Part shown: piece after piece, positions 1-5,580 of the stretch
How positions within the stretch are numbered: position 1 is the stretch's first letter
Layout of the letters: the number at the start of each line of letters is the position of its first letter
From: an uncultured Eubacterium sp.
Lineage (GTDB): Bacteria; Bacillota; Clostridia; Lachnospirales; Lachnospiraceae
DNA: 5,580 bases
Assembly: GCA_946412445.1 (NCBI GenBank)
Contig: CAMKHH010000098.1
Span: forward strand, 1-5,580
Reading direction: 5' to 3'
Notes under the pieces: generated by a model
Told to the model about the DNA's origin: nothing
The model's database searches: none
What the model saw: the letters and a program-made list of their open reading frames with translations, nothing else
Translations under genes and position numbers: made by a program

Positions 1-327
1 GGAAAGCACTGTCACGGAATCGTTTTTATAATAAGAAGCATTCGGATCAGACATATGTCCCGTTCCGCCGTTGGCGATATAGGTAACGGCGTACTGTGTG
101 TCAGGAACCCACTCAGCATACAACGTGATGTCGCCGGTCACTGTGATACGTTCTTCCTCAGCGAATGCAGTGCCATCGGCATTCTCCGCGCTGTTCCAGC
201 CAATAAACTGGTGGTTTACCCGGTTAAATACATTCGGAAGTATCTTATATTCGGAGCCAATCAAAACCGTATCGCCGGCCATCGTCCCCATTCCCCCATT
301 CGGATGGTAAGAAACAGTTGCCCATTG
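1..327 (-). repeat. C-terminal-side InlB B-repeat modules, last one cut by the window edge
   Basis: Residues 1013-1087 form a complete module with HPNGGMGTM, HQFIGWN and LYAEW. A new module starts at residue 1089 (YAVTYIANGGTGHM) and is truncated by the left edge. The array therefore continues beyond the window, and the full protein is longer than 1121 residues. Confidence 0.82.
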
Positions 328-3300
328 TACCGGATCGACAGCAAATTTTGCCGTATAGGTGGCATCTGCTGTGACAGCAGTACCAGGTGCAGGCAGTGAA
401 ATGTCCCAACCGGTAAACTTATATCCCGGTGCAGGTTTTGGCAAGGGAGCAGGAGCGGCAGTTTCGTAAAATGCACCATGCCGTATATTCCTGAACACTG
501 CTTCACCTTGTAAGCTCCCATTAGCATCCGCCAGATACTTCACTGTATATCTGCTAAGAGAATAATACATCCTGAGCACCGTGGCATCGTCTGGCAGTAC
601 CACGTCTTTGGGATGGCTGATGCCTGCGTTGTAGTGATAATTGGAAAAGGTTTTGGGTGCCGCAGTTTGTACACTTCCGATAGGTGCCGTAAAAGTCTCT
701 GTACTGGAAGTCTCATGCTGGTATCTGCCGTCCGGCTGTTCCAGGTAATGCTCTACTTTATAGGCAGCATCCGCATTTTTTGTGTAAGTAAACACCAGCA
801 CGTTCTCTTCCTCCACAGGTGAAATCAGTAACGTCTGCTGATAGCGGTCAGGATAGTATCCGGATATATGGACATAATTTTCCGTAGCCTCCGATGCACT
901 TGTAACAACCTTTTTATCCGGAAGCAGCTGTCTGTGCGTATTGCTCTCCAGATACTTTACTGTATATTCCGCATTGGTAAAAGGTACATAGTAGAATATA
1001 ATATGGTTTCCATCTGCTGCCAGGGTAATTGTCTTCTTCGCAGCGTCAGGCAGCATCCCAGGAATCGCAATTGCAAATGCTGTTACCTTGGTACCCACAG
1101 TCTTTCCTCTATATGAAGTACGGCTGTGTTCCACACTGTCTTCCGGCGTGCCGATCTTATAAATTACATCGTAGCCGACATCGTCCACTGGAATCCATCT
1201 GGCATTTAGTGTGGTGTCTCCTGTCACAGGGGGAAAGATGTAGCGGAAAGAGGAACCGGTTTTATACCAGCCCGCGAATCGATAACCGGAGCGGGTGGGG
1301 GGGGCAGGTTCCGCCGCATTTCCGTGGAGTATGACACGTTGTGTAAAGTCATCCGATCCGTTATTTGGATGAAATGTCACCGTATACGTTGGTTTTACCC
1401 ATTTTGCATGTAAAATCAGATTTTTTGCCGGCATGGTTTTTCCCGTGAAATCATATTCCGAGCCATCGTAAGTCTCTGGTGACGTGTACCATCCTCCGAA
1501 GGTATACCCTGGAAGCGCCGCAGGGGTGGGAGGCGTGTAGTTTTGCTCTAAAATCGGCGCCTCGTATTTTATACCCGATACGGTCTTATCTATAATGCCG
1601 CTGTTGTAAAATGTAATCTGATAGGAGTTACGCTTGTAGTGGAATGTCGCAGTATTCTCCTTTGTAATATTGACAACCTCTTCTGTCGGCGTGAAACCGA
1701 TAAACTGTTTGACATTCCATCTGATGCTTTGGGGATGTATGTTGATAAACTGCTCATATTTCGATGTTTCCCCGCCGCCTGTGAGGTCTTCAAACAGATA
1801 GGTAACGCCCACATTTTTTGTCGTGTAACTCCATCTGGCGTTTAAGGAGCTTTTCCTTACAAGGAGATCCTCCAGAAAATACTGAATGGTGGAAAAGTAC
1901 AAGTCTGTTTCTTGCGTTATCCAGCCGGTAAACCCACCATCACCACTTTGACCGGGACGAAGTTCGGGTGCATCTGCCGGCCACTTGTCTGCGATGTTTG
2001 TACCAAATTTCGCCGTCAGTACATACGGGCTTGTATCATATACGGTATCACCCACTTTGAGGGTGTATTTTGTATCATCAAAATTAAAAGAAACCGAATA
2101 GGCCTTCCGGTCATAATATACGTTGACGATCGTACTGCCTGTTCCGTTGATTTTATCCGGTTTTTTTGCATTTGTTTTCTCTTCATTGAGCTGAAAGTGT
2201 GCTTTATCAATCGGAAATTTAATACTGGACGGCGGATTTTCCGGAATCACAGGCACGCTTTCCGCCGGTGCCTGATCCTGAAAGGCTCCGACATAATCAT
2301 ACGTTCCGTTGTCTTCGATGCTTTCCAGCCAGTATACAAACGTATGGGAAACCTCCCCTTCCACAGACCATTCCGCTTTCATCAGGATATCACCAATCGG
2401 CATCCTGGAGGGAAAACCGTAAGAGCCCCATCCTTCAAACCGATATCCCGGACGTACAGGATCCGGCGGCGGTGTAAGGGCCTGGTCAAAGGCGGCAGTG
2501 ATCGGCTCTATATAATTGCCGCCCTCTCCTGTGTCAAAATACATCGTGTACTGGTCCCTGGTGTAATAAACATCGAGTGTCGTCGAGCCATCGGGGCTGA
2601 TTTGCGCAGAGGGCATAACATCCGGCGGAGTAAAGCCGGTATAGGGCTGGGGGGATGCAGTGACAATCGCATTCGTCCTGCCCGACATATGTCCCACCCC
2701 GGTCAGGGTATAACCATCCCGGTCAATATTTTCCTGATAATGGTTCACGGTGTAAGGCGTATTGGTTTTTGGAACATAATATACATCATAAGTCATGTCC
2801 TTATCCATAGACGCTATATTGATGTTCTCTACAGCCGTAAGCGGCTGATAACCCAGAACGTCGGGGCTTGTGACCGACTTACTGACTGCATCACCTGCGG
2901 GAACGGATTCCATGTAAGGCCGGGCGGCCATTGTCTTGTCGTCCTTAAAAATATAATTAATGGTAATCGTATAGGTGCCTGCGTAAGGGATGGCAGTATC
3001 TTCTTCTGTTCCCTTCCCTTCTTGTGAATCTGAAATCCCATCCTCTTGCTGCTCAGGCTTATTCTCCTTTTTTGGCGGAGGCTGATCCTCTTGCTGCTCA
3101 GACTTGTCCTCTTTCGGCGCGGGCTGATTCCCTTGCTGCTCAGTCTTGTCCTCTTTTGATGCAGTCTGGTTCTCTTCCGGTATCACTGTTTCCGGATTTT
3201 CTACTGGCTGCTGCAGATCAGCCGCCGTGGGGCTATCCTGTGCGTCCTCCGACTGCTCTGCAGGAAGGGGATTCGCAGAGGCTATAAAAGAAAACTCATT

Positions 3301-3363
3301 TACCGACAGCAAGGCCAACACCAGAATAATAGCAGTAATTCTTCTGTAATTGAATTTTTTCAT
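1..3363 (-). CDS. Secreted multidomain InlB B-repeat / MucBP-like surface protein (partial, C-terminus missing)
   Basis: The frame is open for 1121 codons from ATG at 3363 to the left edge with no stop. The start is fixed by GAGGTGA five bases upstream and by the signal peptide it opens: MKKFNYRR, a hydrophobic core (residues 9-20) and an ASA|N cleavage site near residue 30. Residues 31-124 are a P/E/Q/K-rich linker with tandem repeats. InlB B-like modules (YTVTF..., GYxFxGW, LxAKW) lie at about 271-334, 421-513, 580-657, 659-724, 938-1008, 1013-1087 and 1089 onward. MucBP-like modules (YTVxHY/YTVKY ... YYTR/YTKN) lie at about 130-199, 203-268, 340-420, 516-578, 729-796, 799-863 and 867-937. 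Such proteins are usually extracellular and serve in adhesion or as stalks; a ligand cannot be told from sequence. The anchor (LPXTG, transmembrane or other) is outside the window. The gene is divergent from a MalT-like regulator that may control it. The mosaic architecture is clear; the biological role is inference. Confidence 0.93.
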   Translation of the reverse strand, partial: MKKFNYRRITAIILVLALLSVNEFSFIASANPLPAEQSEDAQDSPTAADLQQPVENPETVIPEENQTASKEDKTEQQGNQPAPKEDKSEQQEDQPPPKKENKPEQQEDGISDSQEGKGTEEDTAIPYAGTYTITINYIFKDDKTMAARPYMESVPAGDAVSKSVTSPDVLGYQPLTAVENINIASMDKDMTYDVYYVPKTNTPYTVNHYQENIDRDGYTLTGVGHMSGRTNAIVTASPQPYTGFTPPDVMPSAQISPDGSTTLDVYYTRDQYTMYFDTGEGGNYIEPITAAFDQALTPPPDPVRPGYRFEGWGSYGFPSRMPIGDILMKAEWSVEGEVSHTFVYWLESIEDNGTYDYVGAFQDQAPAESVPVIPENPPSSIKFPIDKAHFQLNEEKTNAKKPDKINGTGSTIVNVYYDRKAYSVSFNFDDTKYTLKVGDTVYDTSPYVLTAKFGTNIADKWPADAPELRPGQSGDGGFTGWITQETDLYFSTIQYFLEDLLVRKSSLNARWSYTTKNVGVTYLFEDLTGGGETSKYEQFINIHPQSIRWNVKQFIGFTPTEEVVNITKENTATFHYKRNSYQITFYNSGIIDKTVSGIKYEAPILEQNYTPPTPAALPGYTFGGWYTSPETYDGSEYDFTGKTMPAKNLILHAKWVKPTYTVTFHPNNGSDDFTQRVILHGNAAEPAPPTRSGYRFAGWYKTGSSFRYIFPPVTGDTTLNARWIPVDDVGYDVIYKIGTPEDSVEHSRTSYRGKTVGTKVTAFAIAIPGMLPDAAKKTITLAADGNHIIFYYVPFTNAEYTVKYLESNTHRQLLPDKKVVTSASEATENYVHISGYYPDRYQQTLLISPVEEENVLVFTYTKNADAAYKVEHYLEQPDGRYQHETSSTETFTAPIGSVQTAAPKTFSNYHYNAGISHPKDVVLPDDATVLRMYYSLSRYTVKYLADANGSLQGEAVFRNIRHGAFYETAAPAPLPKPAPGYKFTGWDISLPAPGTAVTADATYTAKFAVDPVQWATVSYHPNGGMGTMAGDTVLIGSEYKILPNVFNRVNHQFIGWNSAENADGTAFAEEERITVTGDITLYAEWVPDTQYAVTYIANGGTGHMSDPNASYYKNDSVTVLS
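1192..1626 (-). repeat. Best-conserved pair of InlB B-repeat modules
   Basis: Residues 580-657 and 659-724 are two adjacent modules that follow the Listeria-Bacteroides repeat pattern most closely. Each begins with an aromatic beta strand (YQITF, YTVTF), continues through a proline-rich turn to GYTFGGWY or GYRFAGWY, and ends in LILHAKW or TTLNARW. Known family members form small ubiquitin-like beta folds in secreted proteins. The second module contains the C8 homopolymer. The copies are diverged at DNA level, so this is an old protein-level duplication. Confidence 0.85.
1297..1304 (-). repeat. C8 homopolymer inside the surface-protein coding sequence
   Basis: The plus strand has eight G in a row; the coding strand has eight C covering part of Ala687 and all of Pro688 and Pro689. 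As given, the tract keeps the frame open. Loss of one C would bring a TGA into frame at 1224-1226, and gain of one C a TAA at 1262-1264. Either change would truncate the protein near residue 700-713 and remove its C-terminal part. Confidence 0.9.
3043..3171 (-). repeat. Three-unit tandem repeat in the N-terminal linker (42-45 bp units)
   Basis: Residues 65-78, 79-92 and 93-107 are successive versions of the unit NQPAPKEDKSEQQE; the third unit is one codon longer. At DNA level the plus strand carries the near-identical core TTGCTGCTCAG three times, spaced 42 and 45 bp. The unit is charged and proline-rich, as expected of an extended spacer that lifts the repeat domains away from the membrane or wall. 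The high DNA identity suggests recent duplication, and the unit number may vary between strains. Confidence 0.9.
3274..3363 (-). other. Sec signal peptide of the surface protein
   Basis: Residues 1-30 show a positive N-region (K2, K3, R7, R8), a hydrophobic stretch rich in I, L, V and A (about 9-20), and a small-residue cleavage motif ASA just before Asn31. This marks the product as exported. The first Pro/Glu-rich linker residues follow directly. The cleavage position is a prediction by eye. Confidence 0.82.
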
Positions 3364-3368
3364 ATAAA

Positions 3369-3375
3369 TCACCTC
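3369..3375 (-). promoter_or_regulatory. Ribosome binding site of the surface-protein gene
   Basis: The minus strand reads GAGGTGA, followed by five bases (TTTAT) and the ATG at 3363. It is a good match to the anti-Shine-Dalgarno sequence and supports this start, which also gives a complete signal peptide. Confidence 0.85.
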
Positions 3376-3391
3376 ATCTCCAACTATTACG

Positions 3392-3400
3392 TGTTATAAT
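3392..3400 (+). promoter_or_regulatory. Candidate extended -10 promoter of the regulator gene
   Basis: The plus strand reads TGTTATAAT, a perfect extended -10 (TG-N-TATAAT). No good -35 is seen 16-18 bases upstream, which is tolerated by extended -10 promoters. Transcription would begin near 3407 and leave an untranslated leader of about 139 bases before the ATG at 3546. This site lies back to back with, and overlaps the polymerase footprint of, the candidate minus-strand promoter. Confidence 0.4.
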
Positions 3401-3413
3401 GACAGTATCTTCA

Positions 3414-3443
3414 CTTATATTATTGCATGAAAAAAAATCGCAA
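3414..3443 (-). promoter_or_regulatory. Candidate sigma-A promoter of the surface-protein gene
   Basis: On the minus strand, TTGCGA (3438-3443) is a fair -35 and TATAAG (3414-3419) a good -10, separated by 18 bases. The predicted start is near 3406-3407, giving a leader of about 43 bases. The spacer contains a run of eight T on this strand (A8 on the plus strand, 3430-3437). The call rests on consensus matching only. Confidence 0.45.
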
Positions 3444-3478
3444 AATACACCCTGATATACAGAAAACCTGCCCCTTGC

Positions 3479-3490
3479 ATACTTTAGTAT
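3479..3490. promoter_or_regulatory. Short inverted repeat in the intergenic region, possible operator
   Basis: ATACTTTAGTAT is a perfect 5-bp inverted repeat around TT. It sits between the candidate promoters and the regulator start, next to a second copy of TTGCAT (3475-3480; first copy 3423-3428). It could be a protein binding site, but AT-rich palindromes of this length arise easily by chance. Confidence 0.25.
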
Positions 3491-3530
3491 AAAAAAATCT
3501 CTGAATGTGGCAGAACGGGATAAGAAGATA

Positions 3531-3537
3531 AAGGAGG
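3531..3537 (+). promoter_or_regulatory. Ribosome binding site of the regulator gene
   Basis: AAGGAGG lies eight bases before the ATG at 3546, an ideal Shine-Dalgarno spacing. It rules against the in-frame GTG at 3540, which would be only two bases from the site. Confidence 0.9.
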
Positions 3538-3545
3538 ACGTGTCT

Positions 3546-5580
3546 ATGCTGCTTAAAAATAATGAGATTCTGCAATTTACCCTTTCACCACATCGTGAAA
3601 ATATGTTTTTGCAGCGTCCTCATTTACAATCTATTCTAGCCGAGGCTTCACAAAAAACTGCTGTTACAATTGTTGCCGGCCCCGGTTATGGTAAATCGAC
3701 TGCAGTTTCTTCGTTTTTATCTGAGCAGGCGGAATACACCTTTTGGCTGTCCCTGACACAGCTCGATAACCTGGATACCAGAATATGGGGACACTTATGC
3801 AATGTTTTTCGCTCCTCAGGTATAAGAATCAGTGAAGAGATTGAATTTCCCAGCTCTGACTATGCTTTTGATCACTTTATAAAAATATTATGTAAAGAAT
3901 TAGACAGGAAAAGCAGATATTATCTTGTATTGGATGATTTTCATAACATTACCAATCAAACAATCATAAGCTTTGTAGAGAAATTAATTCTTGCACAGAT
4001 TCCTATGTTGTGTGTCATCGTAATGTCCCGAAAGGAACCTGCCTTTCATACGATATCCCTGGTTTCAAGAAATCTGCTGTACCGCATGGATGACGAAGCA
4101 TTTCGACTGACCCTGGAAGAGACTTCCGATTATTTTCAAAAACAAGGCATACAACTTCTGGCGCAGGCAAAATCAGAATTTTATGAATATACCGGCGGCT
4201 GGATTTTTGCCACACAGTTGGTCTGTTTATCTCTGGAAAAAACCCGGCTCTATCAGGATAATCCGTTTTCTGCTGTAAAACTCGATATATTCAGTTTACT
4301 GGAAAGTGAAGTTTTCTCTGTTCTCTCCGACGAGCTTAAGGATCTGCTCCTCAAGCTTTCGTTATTTGAAAGCACACCTGTGGAACTCGCAGAGCTTCTG
4401 ACAGGGAATCATCCCGAGCTTGTTGACCAGGCGTTAAATATCGGCTCATTTGTAATATTGGATAAGTTTACGGGTGCACTCCATATCCACCCTCTTTTCC
4501 TTGATTTTTTGAAAAAACAGCAGAACTATTTATTAAAAGCCGACAAGAACCATATTCTCTTCATAGCGGCGGAGTGGTACGAGCAGAAGGGTTATCGTAT
4601 TGACGCCATTACATACTATGAAAAGATTGCCCGTTATGACAAAATTGTCGCTATTCTCCTGACTTTTAACAAGGCATATCCTGCGCAGACGATAGACTTT
4701 ATACTCGGTGTTTTAGACCGTATGCCGAAGGATCTGCTGTCCGAAAATCCAATTCTCCGTTTTCTGTATATTAAGTTCCTGATGAATAATTTTCGGATGG
4801 AAGGAGTCCATAGTCAGCTTTTAGAATTGCGTCAGGAGCTTGAGGCACTGCCGCCAACACCGGAGAGGACCTTGGCATTGGGAGAGATATATCTCCATAC
4901 AGCTTTTGAGAGATTGATTAATTCAAATCAGACCCATCAGTACGACTTTACTGTTTATTTTGAGAAGGCGTACAAATACTTACCGAACGGCAGCAAGCTC
5001 ATCCACAAGCCTTATGTATCAATCGCCAGTTATCTGTGCAATGTCAGCAGTTATAAAAAAGGGGAAATTGACCGGTATATCACGGCCATTAAGCAGATGA
5101 TCCCTGTTGCAGTACAATTTCTGCCAGGTACATTTGAAGGGTATGTTCCTCTTGCCGAAGCAGAGTTTGCATATTTTCGCAAGGATATGAAAGCGGCCGA
5201 AAGATATGTCCGGCAGGCGATACGAGAGGCACAGGACAATCAGAATACCTGCATAGAGATCAATGCATTGTTTTTACTGGCAAGAATCAGTGTGGCTTCC
5301 GGAAAATATCAAGATGTTACTGATATTTTAAAACGGCAGAAGCAATTGGCTCAAGCCGGGAATGCAAAACAAGATTATGCTATTTGCGATATTACTGCAG
5401 GATGGTTTTATGCGCAATTAGGATATACAGGCCTGGTTGAGGACTGGCTGAAAGACGAGCAGCAGAGCAAGGAGGTTATGACCCCCATAACCTTTGCCGC
5501 CGACAAACTAGTACGCGCCAAATGCCTGCTGCACGAGAATAAAATCTATGAGTTGCTATCATTACTTAATGGTAAAACGG
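3546..5580 (+). CDS. MalT/LuxR-family ATP-dependent transcriptional regulator (partial, C-terminal HTH missing)
   Basis: The frame is open for 678 codons from ATG 3546 to the right edge. The N-terminal STAND-type NTPase has a Walker A AGPGYGKST at residues 44-52, a Walker B YYLVLDDFH at 125-133, a sensor-like VIVMSRKEP at 157-165, the family's TLEETSDYF segment at 189-197 and TGGW at 216-219. A winged-helix-like IHPLFLDFL follows at 314-322. From about 340 the protein is all-helical, with TPR-like units clearest at about 535-565 and 570-603. MalT-type proteins (usually about 850-900 residues) bind ATP and an inducer, oligomerise and activate transcription through a C-terminal LuxR helix-turn-helix. 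That domain should lie about 150-200 residues beyond the window. The inducer is unknown. Its divergent position suggests the surface-protein gene as a target. The family call is firm; target and signal are inference. Confidence 0.92.
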   Translation, partial: MLLKNNEILQFTLSPHRENMFLQRPHLQSILAEASQKTAVTIVAGPGYGKSTAVSSFLSEQAEYTFWLSLTQLDNLDTRIWGHLCNVFRSSGIRISEEIEFPSSDYAFDHFIKILCKELDRKSRYYLVLDDFHNITNQTIISFVEKLILAQIPMLCVIVMSRKEPAFHTISLVSRNLLYRMDDEAFRLTLEETSDYFQKQGIQLLAQAKSEFYEYTGGWIFATQLVCLSLEKTRLYQDNPFSAVKLDIFSLLESEVFSVLSDELKDLLLKLSLFESTPVELAELLTGNHPELVDQALNIGSFVILDKFTGALHIHPLFLDFLKKQQNYLLKADKNHILFIAAEWYEQKGYRIDAITYYEKIARYDKIVAILLTFNKAYPAQTIDFILGVLDRMPKDLLSENPILRFLYIKFLMNNFRMEGVHSQLLELRQELEALPPTPERTLALGEIYLHTAFERLINSNQTHQYDFTVYFEKAYKYLPNGSKLIHKPYVSIASYLCNVSSYKKGEIDRYITAIKQMIPVAVQFLPGTFEGYVPLAEAEFAYFRKDMKAAERYVRQAIREAQDNQNTCIEINALFLLARISVASGKYQDVTDILKRQKQLAQAGNAKQDYAICDITAGWFYAQLGYTGLVEDWLKDEQQSKEVMTPITFAADKLVRAKCLLHENKIYELLSLLNGKT

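Noticed and set aside
55..1334. Several short plus-strand frames in the left third
   Set aside because: All lie opposite the continuous minus-strand repeat protein and show no family motifs; they are shadows.
1912..3027. Plus-strand open frame of 371 codons
   Set aside because: It lies exactly codon-on-codon antisense to the surface-protein gene, so it stays open simply because TTA, CTA and TCA codons are rare there. It has no good ribosome binding site or recognisable domain, and the sense frame has a signal peptide and clear repeat modules.
1..3363. DNA-level long repeats or a CRISPR-like array in the surface gene
   Set aside because: Repetition is at protein level with diverged DNA; only the linker units are similar at DNA level, and there are no regular repeat-spacer units.
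3540..3545. GTG at 3540 as alternative start of the regulator
   Set aside because: It is only two bases from the AAGGAGG site, whereas the ATG at 3546 has the ideal eight-base spacing.
4015..5239. Short minus-strand frames inside the regulator gene
   Set aside because: The plus-strand frame is unbroken and carries Walker motifs and TPR-like helices; the opposite frames have no supporting features.

Overview
The window holds two divergently transcribed genes, both cut by the window edges, separated by a 182-bp intergenic region (3364-3545). Strong GGAGG-type ribosome binding sites, an AT-rich regulator gene of moderate codon bias, a Gram-positive signal peptide and InlB B-type (Listeria-Bacteroides) repeats point to a Firmicute. 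A gut-type clostridium such as a Lachnospiraceae member is likely, but that lineage call is inference from family knowledge and not from any marker gene here.

Left part (1-3363, minus strand): one uninterrupted frame of 1121 codons that starts at 3363 and runs off the left edge. It encodes a secreted, probably cell-surface protein. In order it has a signal peptide, a Pro/Glu/Gln/Lys-rich linker with a three-unit tandem repeat, and a long mosaic that mixes two kinds of small beta-rich module. One kind resembles InlB B-repeats (ending in GW...AKW-like motifs). The other resembles MucBP modules (YxVxY/HY...YY/YT). The C-terminus, where a wall anchor would be found, is outside the window. The many plus-strand reading frames over this gene, including one of 371 codons, are antisense shadows.

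Right part (3546-5580, plus strand): 678 codons of a large MalT/LuxR-type (STAND ATPase) transcription regulator with Walker A, Walker B and a helical TPR-like region. It runs off the right edge before the expected C-terminal LuxR helix-turn-helix.

The layout suggests that the ATP-dependent regulator controls the divergent surface-protein gene, with the shared intergenic region as the control point. That region holds candidate promoters for both directions that overlap each other, an A8 tract inside the putative surface-gene promoter spacer, and a small inverted repeat. A C8 tract lies inside the surface-protein coding sequence. Together these raise the possibility of phase-variable or switch-like expression of the surface protein. 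No RNA genes, CRISPR, transposases or terminators were seen.
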